Of a stretch of 64,000 nt of DNA, positions 57,675-64,000 are shown piece by piece. Position numbers and translations under genes: made by a program. Below the pieces are notes generated by a model, which had not been told where the DNA came from, searched no databases, and saw only the letters and a program-made list of their open reading frames with translations. Origin of the DNA: Pseudoxanthomonas sp. YR558 (GTDB lineage Bacteria > Pseudomonadota > Gammaproteobacteria > Xanthomonadales > Xanthomonadaceae); NCBI RefSeq assembly GCF_900116385.1, contig NZ_FPCI01000002.1, positions 930,001 through 994,000 on the forward strand, given 5' to 3'. Each line of letters begins with the position of its first letter. Positions within the stretch are counted from its first letter, which is position 1.

Positions 57675-59852
57675 TCACGGCCGTACCAGTGTCCAGCCGA
57701 CCGGATAGTCGCTCATCGGCAGGCCGAGGAAGGCATTGCCCTGCGACTGCCAAAGCTGCATGTGCCGGCCATTGCTCCACACGATGTCCGCATAGCCATC
57801 GGCGTTGAAGTCGCCGGTCTGCAGGATGCGCCAGTTGGCACCTACGGCATAGCCGCGCCCGCGGATGTCGTCGGGGCCGCGATACTCCCAGACGGCCAGT
57901 TCATCGCGCTGCGGCTGAAACCACAGGAAGTCCGCGTTGCCATCGCCGCTGACATCGGCGATGCCTGACAGCTGCCAGCCGGCGGGGTAGGCGGGTAGCA
58001 CGACACCCGCGAACACCAAGCTCGCCTGCGACTGCCACATCTGCATCTGCACGCCATCGGTCCATAGCAGGTCTTCGCGGCCATCGCCGTTGAAGTCGCC
58101 GCTGCCCTCGATGCGCCAAGCGGCGTCGGTGACGTAGTTGCGTTGCTGCGCGACAAAGGCACCGTCCAGCCGCCACAGCGCCAGGTCCGTGTCGGCGGTG
58201 TTGCGCCACATCAGATCGTCGTTGCCATCGCCGTCGAAGTCGCCGTGTGCCACCAGCCGATAGCCTTGCGGGTACGCCGGCAACCCGCTGCCGGCGTAGT
58301 TGCCCTGGCCGTCGCCTTCCCATAGCTGCAGGTGCTGGCCATCGGTCCACACCAGGTCCATCCAGCGGTCGCCGTTGAAGTCGCCGCTGGCCAGGACCCT
58401 CCAGGCCGGCGAAGTGGCATAACCCACGCCAGTGACGCGAGTGGCACCGTCCATCTTCCACAGTGCCATATCGCGCAGAGCATCATGGCGCCACAGCAAG
58501 TCGGTCTTGCCGTCGTCATCGAAGTCGCCAAGCGTGGAGAGCACTCTCGCGCAGCCGGTTCCGCGTGTAGCCCAGCCGCCACTGGCAATAGCCACGCCAT
58601 TGCAAGCCGTGCGCACCAAGTCCAGCACGGCCAGACTTGACGCATCGTACTGCGCCGTCTGAATCGCATTGCTTGTGCTGAGGAAACGCGCCGACGACAT
58701 CGTGCCGGTCTTGAGTTGCAGGTAGTACGCCAATCGCTTGGTGTTGGTTGAACCGGACACGATATCCATGCGGCCGTCGCGATCCAGATCGGCCACCTTC
58801 AAGGCCGTGCTCAAGGCATCGGCGGGATACGACATTCCTTCGGAGAGCACGCCAGAGGTGTTCTGAGTGAACGTTCGCAGCAATCCAATGCCTGACTGCG
58901 TTTGCGTGGCCACAAGGTCGTCGAGACCGTCACGATTGATGTCGCCGGCGCCAAGCAGATGCAAGCCCACGTTGTCTGCCAGCACATACGGTGGCAAGAA
59001 CGACCGCGCTTTGTCGTTCAGGAAGACCTTGATCGGATAAGTCCGCGTGGCCGTCGTGGCATCGAGCTGCTCAAACAGGATGGCGATATCCGCCCAGCCA
59101 TCGTGATTGAAATCCCCGCTGACCATATGGCGTGCACTTTGCTTGCTGTTGGCCGCGGAACCACCCGTGGCGTAGTCCAGTTCCTCGGCGAAGTCGTTGG
59201 CTCCGTTGCCACGGAAGACCACCAGCTGGCTGGTGTTCCCCGGATTGGTTCCCGCCATGCTCATGTGGAACGCAACATCGTTGTGCCCGTCATGATCGAA
59301 GTCGGCGGCGACCGGCACCGTGTCAATTTGCAGCGGTCCTGGCAAGATCTGGAAGTAAGGTGCGGCGGCAGTCGTGCCGGTGTGGGTGATCAACTCCAAG
59401 GTGTGCCTGGCAGCCACGAGCAACTCCACGCGACCATCGTGATTGAAGTCAAGCGTCGTGGCGCCCGTGATCTCGCGTTTGTCGGATTTCAGCTCCAAGG
59501 ATGCCACTACCAGATCAGCCGGGTAGGTTCCCCCTGGGTAAGGATATAGCCCGCCGTCCACGAGCACAGCCTTGAATTGGGGGGGCGTCCTGTACTGGTT
59601 GTTGTCGATGGTAAGCAGTTCTTCTCGACCCGCCACCACAAACCCGCCGGCATTGCTGATGAGTCCGTAGATGGGCCACTCGAAGTTCCAACTGCCGTTG
59701 CGATAGATCGTCATCGAGTAGTCGGATGCAGTTGGCCGTTCTTGAGCTTGTGCCAGCGAAGGTGCCGTGGCGGAAACGGCCAACACTGCGATGAACATCC
59801 AGCTGATGTGCTGCAGGGCGAACATGCCTATTCGACTTCTCTTGATGCTCAT
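57675..59852 (-). CDS. Secreted FG-GAP/VCBS-repeat protein
   Basis: 725 aa with a signal peptide (VSATAPSLAQAQ). About ten FG-GAP-like repeats with Asp-rich calcium loops, such as GDFNHDGWADIAILF, GDINRDGLDDLVATQ, GDFDDDGKTDLLWRHD, GDFDGDGNDDLMWRNT and GDFNADGYADIVWSNG, the last five alternating with W-containing strands. Likely a beta-propeller surface or secreted adhesion-type protein. ATG at 59852 is favoured because it overlaps the stop of an upstream paralogue remnant (ATGA); 59870 is possible. No catalytic domain seen. Confidence 0.85.
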   Translation of the reverse strand: MSIKRSRIGMFALQHISWMFIAVLAVSATAPSLAQAQERPTASDYSMTIYRNGSWNFEWPIYGLISNAGGFVVAGREELLTIDNNQYRTPPQFKAVLVDGGLYPYPGGTYPADLVVASLELKSDKREITGATTLDFNHDGRVELLVAARHTLELITHTGTTAAAPYFQILPGPLQIDTVPVAADFDHDGHNDVAFHMSMAGTNPGNTSQLVVFRGNGANDFAEELDYATGGSAANSKQSARHMVSGDFNHDGWADIAILFEQLDATTATRTYPIKVFLNDKARSFLPPYVLADNVGLHLLGAGDINRDGLDDLVATQTQSGIGLLRTFTQNTSGVLSEGMSYPADALSTALKVADLDRDGRMDIVSGSTNTKRLAYYLQLKTGTMSSARFLSTSNAIQTAQYDASSLAVLDLVRTACNGVAIASGGWATRGTGCARVLSTLGDFDDDGKTDLLWRHDALRDMALWKMDGATRVTGVGYATSPAWRVLASGDFNGDRWMDLVWTDGQHLQLWEGDGQGNYAGSGLPAYPQGYRLVAHGDFDGDGNDDLMWRNTADTDLALWRLDGAFVAQQRNYVTDAAWRIEGSGDFNGDGREDLLWTDGVQMQMWQSQASLVFAGVVLPAYPAGWQLSGIADVSGDGNADFLWFQPQRDELAVWEYRGPDDIRGRGYAVGANWRILQTGDFNADGYADIVWSNGRHMQLWQSQGNAFLGLPMSDYPVGWTLVRP

Positions 59853-59965
59853 GGCGTCGTCCGCGTCCATCTGGAAGGATAGTTATCCATCGGCAGTCCC
59901 AGGAACCCATTGTCCAGTGATTGCCACAGTCGTATGTTCCGGCCGTTGGTCCACACCAGGCCGAG
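59849..59965 (-). pseudogene. 3' remnant of a tandem FG-GAP paralogue
   Basis: The frame reads LVWTNGRNIRLWQSLDNGFL then GLPMDNYPSRWTRTTP and stop. It matches the last 38 residues of the neighbouring gene (IVWSNGRHMQLWQSQGNAFL, GLPMSDYPVGWTLVRP). No start or upstream FG-GAP sequence remains. Its TGA overlaps the intact gene's ATG. So two paralogues once lay in tandem and the first has lost everything but its end. Confidence 0.8.
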
Positions 59966-60018
59966 GCGACGGTTTGAGCCGCCAGCTTGCTTGCTCGGCG
60001 TCAAGCAGCATGCCAGAA

Positions 60019-60134
60019 GCTTACCACCCCCTCCCCAACACCCCCTCGCATTGACCCGACCCCACCCTAGCCCCAACCCCTAAAATTCGCGGCTCCGCCG
60101 GAATGGCTCAGTGGGTAGAGCGGCGCATTCGTAA
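60019..60134 (+). repeat. Left copy of a direct repeat containing the tRNA-Thr promoter and 5' half
   Basis: Matches 60997-61106 with a few substitutions and a 6-bp insertion. It includes TTGACC (60051-60056), TAAAAT (60081-60086) and the first 38 nt of tRNA-Thr (60097-60134), with two mismatches. The insertion stretches the promoter spacer to 24 bp. Identity stops in the anticodon loop, straight after GTAA. Confidence 0.85.
60097..60134 (+). pseudogene. Truncated tRNA-Thr (5' half only)
   Basis: GCCGGAATGGCTCAGTGGGT and on to the anticodon CGT and two A, then unrelated sequence. It lacks the anticodon 3' stem, variable loop, T arm and acceptor 3' strand, so it cannot be a tRNA. Confidence 0.85.
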
Positions 60135-60180
60135 AGCCTCCAACACAGTTCCGAAGCGACACTTACAAGCAACACCGAAC

Positions 60181-60210
60181 AAGGCCCGCTAACGCGGGCC
60201 TTTGTTTTTT
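60181..60210 (+). terminator. Terminator downstream of the truncated tRNA-Thr
   Basis: Perfect 9-bp stem 60181-60189/60194-60202, TAAC loop, then TGTTTTTT. It resembles in place and form the terminator behind the intact tRNA-Thr. Confidence 0.88.
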
Positions 60211-60377
60211 ATAGGTGATTCCAGCAGATACGAACGAAAACCGCCCGAGGCGGGAATCAATGCTTTCGACGCAATTTGGCTCAGCCACGGCTTCGGATCT
60301 TCGGACATTTTCTGCGTAAGATCTGCCTCAAGCCGTAGCCGCAATTGTGGGCATACTTCGGGCAAATGGGGTGAACA

Positions 60378-60854
60378 TTGATACGAGTCTCGTCGGTCCT
60401 CGGTTGGTCGTTCATGGTCTTCGCAGGAAGCCTGCATGCACAGGATTTGCAGAAACTTGATGGAGAGCCCGAGACGGTCGGTCGCTACCTGCTTTCGATG
60501 CCGGCACGCACGTTGGATCCAATCATTGAACACTGTTCCCAGAAGCTCCCCGAGCTGAGGGAAGCGTTGATGAAGGAACGGGCGGGATTCTTCGTGAAAC
60601 TTAGCGAGGCGAACAAGCCCCTAATGGCGCAATTGAATGACGACCCTGAGTTCAATGCGCGTGTGCAAGAAGCGATGCGACAGCGCGTACAAACCTTCAA
60701 CGATGGCGCGCTCGGCAAGTTTAAGCAGTATGACCCCGCAGTCGTATGCCCGACAGTCCTGGAAAACATCCAAGGCGCCACGGTAGATAAGCTTACCCAC
60801 GTGGTCCAGGACACATATCGAGCGTACCTACCAGTCGTTCGAGAGAATAACTGA
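60378..60854 (+). CDS. Orphan secreted hypothetical protein
   Basis: 158 aa from a TTG at 60378 (GGGGTGA 6 nt upstream); an ATG at 60414 would remove most of the signal peptide (SVLGWSFMVFAGSLHAQ). The mature chain is mostly helical with charged segments (LPELREALMKERAGFFVKLS, VQEAMRQRVQTFNDGALGKF) and two Cys. Not recognised. It lies between the two tRNA-Thr repeats and looks AT-richer than the genome norm, so it may have come with the event that made the repeat. Confidence 0.65.
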   Translation: MIRVSSVLGWSFMVFAGSLHAQDLQKLDGEPETVGRYLLSMPARTLDPIIEHCSQKLPELREALMKERAGFFVKLSEANKPLMAQLNDDPEFNARVQEAMRQRVQTFNDGALGKFKQYDPAVVCPTVLENIQGATVDKLTHVVQDTYRAYLPVVRENN

Positions 60855-60996
60855 CGGCAGCGCCATAGGTTGGGGTGAGCTTGCGAACCCCAACAGGCTG
60901 AGACGATGATGGACGCGACTTCGATGACACGTCCGTCAGGCCAAACCATCAAGCCGAGCGGGCAGGGTGCAAGCCACACCCCCCGGCTTCCCGGCG

Positions 60997-61106
60997 GCTT
61001 ACCAACCCATTCCCCAACACCCCCCGCATTGACCCGCCCCCGCCCCAACCCCTAAAATTCGCGGCTCCGCCGGAATAGCTCAGTTGGTAGAGCGGCGCAT
61101 TCGTAA
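60997..61106 (+). repeat. Right copy of the direct repeat (intact tRNA-Thr promoter and 5' half)
   Basis: Counterpart of 60019-60134; here the promoter spacer is a normal 18 bp and the tRNA continues past the anticodon loop. The two copies are 978 bp apart. Confidence 0.85.
61029..61058 (+). promoter_or_regulatory. tRNA-Thr promoter
   Basis: -35 TTGACC (61029-61034), 18-bp spacer, -10 TAAAAT (61053-61058), 10 nt before the tRNA 5' end; followed by the GC-rich discriminator GCGGCTCC. Confidence 0.8.
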
Positions 61107-61144
61107 TGCGTAGGTCGTAGGTTCGATTCCTATTTCCGGCACCA
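61069..61144 (+). tRNA. tRNA-Thr (anticodon CGT)
   Basis: 76 nt including encoded CCA; reads ACG. Acceptor GCCGGAA pairs with TTCCGGC; D arm AGCTCAGTTGGTAGAGC; anticodon stem GCGCA/TGCGT with loop TTCGTAA; T arm AGGTTCGATTCCT. Its 5' half is duplicated 972 bp upstream. Confidence 0.98.
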
Positions 61145-61151
61145 GTCGTGA

Positions 61152-61184
61152 CAAAGCCCCGCTTCGGCGGGGCTTTGTTTTTTT
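61152..61184 (+). terminator. Terminator after tRNA-Thr
   Basis: Perfect 11-bp stem 61152-61162/61167-61177 with TTCG tetraloop, followed by a run of T. Confidence 0.92.
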
Positions 61185-61249
61185 CCGGATCTCGCCTGCG
61201 GAGACGGCGGGCCGATACAGTAGCCGCTCGCCGTCCCGACAGGTTTCCC

Positions 61250-62638
61250 GTGGCCAAGACCTCCGCCAAGTCCCGTACCGCCTACGTCTGCGCCGAATGC
61301 GGGGCCGACCACAGCAAATGGCAGGGCCAGTGCGCCGACTGCGGGGCGTGGAATTCGCTCAGCGAGATCGTGCTGGAGACCGCCGCCGGCGCACCACCGG
61401 CGGCCCGCCGCTCGGGCTGGGCCGGGAAGGCCGAAGCCCCGAAGATCACCGCCCTGAAGGACGTGCGCCACAGCGAAGAGGCGCGCGTGACCACCGGCAT
61501 CGGCGAGTTCGATCGCGTGCTGGGTGGCGGCCTGGTGGAGGGCGCCGTGGTGCTGGTGGGCGGCGACCCCGGCATCGGCAAATCCACCCTGTTGCTGCAG
61601 GCACTGGCCCGGATGTCGGCCAGCCTGCCGGCGCTGTACGTCACCGGCGAGGAATCGCTGGCCCAGGTCGCCGGCCGCGCCGTGCGCCTGGATCTGCCGC
61701 TGGACAACCTGCAGGCGCTGGCCGAGACCGGCATCGAGACCATCCTGCAGCACGCCTCGGTGGCGCGGCCGAAACTGATCGTCGCCGACTCCGTGCAGAC
61801 CCTGTGGACCGAATCGCTGACCGCCGCGCCGGGTTCCGTCAGCCAGGTGCGCGAGAGCGCTGCGCGGCTGGTGCGCTACGCCAAGGAGACCGGCACCGCC
61901 GTGTTCCTGGTGGGCCACGTGACCAAGGAAGGCGGCATCGCCGGACCGCGCGTGCTGGAGCACATGGTCGATGCGGTGCTGTACTTCGAAGGCGAGAGCG
62001 GCAGCCGGTTCCGCGTGCTGCGCGCGTTCAAGAACCGCTTCGGCGCGGTGAACGAGCTCGGCGTGTTCGCGATGGGCGAGAAGGGCCTGAAGGAAGTGCC
62101 CAACCCGTCGGCGATCTTCCTCTCCGGCAGCGCGCAGCAGCCCGGCAGCTGCGTGATGGTCACCCGCGAGGGCACGCGCCCGCTGCTGGTGGAAGTGCAG
62201 GCGCTGGTGGACAGCTCACCGTTGTCCAACCCGCGTCGCGTGGCGGTGGGTCTGGAACAGAATCGCCTGGCGATGTTGCTGGCCGTGCTGCATCGGCACG
62301 GCGGCGTGGTGGTGGGCGACCAGGACGTGTTCGTGAATGTCGTCGGCGGCATCCGCGTGCAGGAAACCGCGGCCGACCTGCCAGTGCTTCTGGCGGTGCT
62401 GTCCTCGCTGCGCGACCGTCCGCTGGCCGAGAAGACCGTGGCCTTCGGCGAAGTGGGCCTTTCGGGCGAGATCCGTCCCGTGCCCAACGGCGAGGAGCGC
62501 CTGCGCGAAGCGGCCACGCACGGTTTCAAGCGCGCCATCGTACCCAAGGGCAACGCGCCGAAGTCGGGCACGTTCAAGGGGTTGGAAGTGGTGGCCGTTG
62601 AGCGGCTGTCGCAGGCGCTGGAGGCGGCGGCGGAGTAG
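61250..62638 (+). CDS. radA: DNA repair protein RadA
   Basis: RecA-like branch-migration ATPase for recombination intermediates, 462 aa. N-terminal zinc finger CAECGADHSKWQGQCADCGA; Walker A GGDPGIGKSTLLLQ; RadA-specific KNRFG motif in AFKNRFGAVNELGVF; C-terminal Lon-protease-like domain (GLEQNRLAMLLAVLHRHGGV, AFGEVGLSGEIRPVPNGEER). GTG start at 61250 chosen by family (VAKTSAKSRTAYVCAECGA); the frame is open upstream to 61148 through the tRNA terminator. Follows tRNA-Thr. Confidence 0.96.
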   Translation: MAKTSAKSRTAYVCAECGADHSKWQGQCADCGAWNSLSEIVLETAAGAPPAARRSGWAGKAEAPKITALKDVRHSEEARVTTGIGEFDRVLGGGLVEGAVVLVGGDPGIGKSTLLLQALARMSASLPALYVTGEESLAQVAGRAVRLDLPLDNLQALAETGIETILQHASVARPKLIVADSVQTLWTESLTAAPGSVSQVRESAARLVRYAKETGTAVFLVGHVTKEGGIAGPRVLEHMVDAVLYFEGESGSRFRVLRAFKNRFGAVNELGVFAMGEKGLKEVPNPSAIFLSGSAQQPGSCVMVTREGTRPLLVEVQALVDSSPLSNPRRVAVGLEQNRLAMLLAVLHRHGGVVVGDQDVFVNVVGGIRVQETAADLPVLLAVLSSLRDRPLAEKTVAFGEVGLSGEIRPVPNGEERLREAATHGFKRAIVPKGNAPKSGTFKGLEVVAVERLSQALEAAAE

Positions 62639-62701
62639 GGGCACTCGGCTAGAACAGAACGCACGCGCCGCCAGGGGCTGACCATTGAACGGGGAGACGA
62701 C

Positions 62702-63571
62702 ATGCTGAAAGAGATGCTGAGGGTGGCGGGCGGTCTGATGCTCTGCCTGTGGTTGGCGTGCGCGCCCGCGTACGCGGCCGACAAGGACATGCCAGCCGAG
62801 GTGTTCACCCGGCAGGTGGCGGAGATGGTGCGGGAGCGGATGCCGGGCGTGAAGGTCGAGGTCATGGCCCCGCTGGAGCTGAACCTGGTGCCGGCCTCGG
62901 GCGAAGATGCGCGGATCTATCTCAACAACATCTACACGCTTTACCTGGCCGAGCAGGTGGACGGCAGGCCCGCCCTGCTGGAGCGCTACATCGCCTCCTA
63001 CACGGAGCCGCTGCCCGAAGCACCGGTAAAGCGGGAAGAAGTCGTGGCCGTGATCAAGGGCAACGATTGGTTGGCGGAGATGGAGCGGTTGGCCAAGGGA
63101 CAGGGAAAGCCCTATGAAGGCATCTATGAGCGGTTGAACGCCCACTTGTTGGTCTTCTATGCGCAGGACATGCCCACCCGCATGCGCTATCTGAACAAGA
63201 GCGACCTGGAGGCCGCCGGGCTCGACCGCTCCGGATTGCGGCCGCTCGCGGTCGCCAACCTGAAACGCCAAATGCCGGAGATCGAGGTGTACCGCGAGGA
63301 GGTGTTCTCGATGGTGGTCGCCGGAGGTACCTACGAAGCGTCGATCTTGCTGTTCGACGATTTCTGGAAAGGGGAGCGGGCGCGGATGGCGGGGCCTCCC
63401 ATGGTGTCGGTGCCGGCCCGCGACCTGTTGCTGTTCGTCGACTCCAGCAATCCGGAGGCGGTCGCTCAACTCGAAGCGCTGACCAGGAAAATGTGGGGCG
63501 ATACGGCGTACGCGGTGAGCGATGCGCTGTTCATTGCGGCCCCGGGAGGGTGGCGCCCGGTCGAACGCTAG
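62702..63571 (+). CDS. Secreted DUF1444-like protein
   Basis: 289 aa with a signal peptide (LCLWLACAPAYAADK). YERLNAHLLVFYAQDMPTRM and YLNKSDLEAAGLDRSGLRPL resemble the DUF1444/UPF0354 core, as does ARDLLLFVDSSNPEAV; DUF1444 proteins are usually cytoplasmic and uncharacterised, so a secreted version is unusual. 63 bp after radA. Family assignment is from memory and moderate. Confidence 0.7.
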   Translation: MLKEMLRVAGGLMLCLWLACAPAYAADKDMPAEVFTRQVAEMVRERMPGVKVEVMAPLELNLVPASGEDARIYLNNIYTLYLAEQVDGRPALLERYIASYTEPLPEAPVKREEVVAVIKGNDWLAEMERLAKGQGKPYEGIYERLNAHLLVFYAQDMPTRMRYLNKSDLEAAGLDRSGLRPLAVANLKRQMPEIEVYREEVFSMVVAGGTYEASILLFDDFWKGERARMAGPPMVSVPARDLLLFVDSSNPEAVAQLEALTRKMWGDTAYAVSDALFIAAPGGWRPVER

Positions 63572-63587
63572 CCGGTCCGCGTGCTGG

Positions 63588-64000
63588 CTACAGACGCATT
63601 CCCAGCCAGATGACCGCCTCGGTCGAAACACGGACAACAGGGGTCAGGATCGGCGGCCAGAAGGCGCCGGACGGCATCGCGTCCCGGCCATGATCGTGGT
63701 GTTCCTGTTCTTCCGCCACGATGCGCGACACGGCCTCGAAAGCCTCTGAGTCAATCGGCGCGAGTTGCCGCTGCTGCTTCATCAGATGCTGCAACACCAC
63801 GCTTTCGACGGCGAAGGTGGTGGCCGCGCTGGCGGAGGGCCCCAGCAGGCCGGTCAGCAGCCCCAGCGTCCAGCCACCGACACCGCACAGCATGTAGCTG
63901 CGGCAGCGACGGACACCGCGAAGCTGAAGCGCATTCAAGAACAGGGCGCGATGCCCTCGTTCGTGTTCGAGAAAATGCCGAAGTACCGGCGTCATGTGCG
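63588..64000 (-). CDS. Coq7-like (demethoxyubiquinone hydroxylase family) protein, 3' part
   Basis: The frame is open to the window edge, so the start lies beyond 64000; an ATG at 63995 is probably internal. Di-iron carboxylate signature EHERGHRALF (ExxH) and, near the end, EEQEHHDHG (second ExxH). In between, RSYMLCGVGGWTLGLLTGLL is the membrane-associating stretch of Coq7-type enzymes, followed by AATTFAVESVVLQHLM. Likely ubiquinone biosynthesis hydroxylation or a paralogue. Convergent with the DUF1444-like gene. Confidence 0.78.
   Translation of the reverse strand, partial: HMTPVLRHFLEHERGHRALFLNALQLRGVRRCRSYMLCGVGGWTLGLLTGLLGPSASAATTFAVESVVLQHLMKQQRQLAPIDSEAFEAVSRIVAEEQEHHDHGRDAMPSGAFWPPILTPVVRVSTEAVIWLGMRL

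Noticed and set aside
60097-60134. A second functional tRNA-Thr
   Set aside because: Only the 5' half is present, the rest of the cloverleaf is missing and the promoter spacing is 24 bp.
59849-61144. Intact genomic island or prophage at tRNA-Thr
   Set aside because: No integrase, transposase or phage gene is present between or near the repeats; at most a scar remains.

Overview
The window is a 64 kb, GC-rich, densely packed bacterial chromosome segment. Gene content and order (map-glnD-dapD-yffB-dapE-asnB; oprP-pstS-pstS-pstCAB-phoU; rplU-rpmA-obgE / rpsT / murJ-ribF-ileS-lspA-ispH), protein sequences and a GTAG-type REP dimer point to a gammaproteobacterium of the Xanthomonadaceae/Lysobacteraceae (Stenotrophomonas, Pseudoxanthomonas, Lysobacter or Luteimonas type). 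No species can be named from the sequence alone. Almost all of it is core chromosome. I see no complete insertion sequence, integrase, prophage or CRISPR array.

Layout. 0-9.5 kb: translation and nitrogen/lysine genes (tsf, rpsB, map, glnD, dapD, yffB, dapE), then asnB with a NTF2-like partner. asnB is preceded by what reads as a complete asparagine-codon transcription attenuator. 9.4-20.7 kb: N-terminal-nucleophile acylase, ferritin-like protein, thiopurine methyltransferase, parC, tRNA-Leu(CAG), rnr, a GFA-fold protein, rlmB and a DmpA-type aminopeptidase. 20.7-25.5 kb: an Xre-cupin regulator divergent from an RhtA-like exporter with two near-identical palindromic operators; a macrodomain protein; RNase T; and a three-gene MNIO (DUF692) RiPP-type cluster whose precursor combines six EGKCG motifs with two canonical EF-hand loops. 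25.6-32.8 kb: a complete phosphate-acquisition locus with a porin and two PstS proteins, with Pho-box-like sites before three genes. 33-44 kb: M28 peptidase, nth, two crotonases, a secreted FKBP-like protein, a DUF1289-NUDIX fusion, a sulfurtransferase, PCu(A)C copper chaperone, thioesterase and uvrA. 44-53.5 kb: ribosomal proteins, obgE, murJ, ribF, ileS, lspA, ispH. 53.5-61 kb: the most accessory-looking stretch, with a CDF-like transporter, small secreted proteins, two hydrolases, an FG-GAP repeat protein with the 3' remnant of a tandem paralogue, and a partial duplication of the tRNA-Thr gene around an orphan gene. 61-64 kb: tRNA-Thr(CGT), radA, a DUF1444-like secreted protein and a partial Coq7-like gene.

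How the parts work together. GlnD (nitrogen sensing), DapD/DapE (lysine and peptidoglycan precursors) and AsnB (amide nitrogen) form an amino-acid/nitrogen block in which asparagine supply probably controls asnB through its leader peptide. The oprP-pst-phoU genes carry phosphate from the outer membrane through periplasmic binding to the ABC importer. Copper handling is suggested twice: by the MNIO cluster and by the PCu(A)C protein. RibF-IleS-LspA and RplU-RpmA-ObgE are conserved housekeeping groups.

The most notable observations are (1) the asnB attenuator, (2) the EF-hand-containing EGKCG precursor with its DUF692/DUF2063 pair, (3) the tRNA-Thr 5'-half duplication next to a truncated FG-GAP gene, and (4) the paired operators between the Xre-cupin gene and the exporter. 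All coordinates and motifs were read by eye; no alignments or database searches were run.
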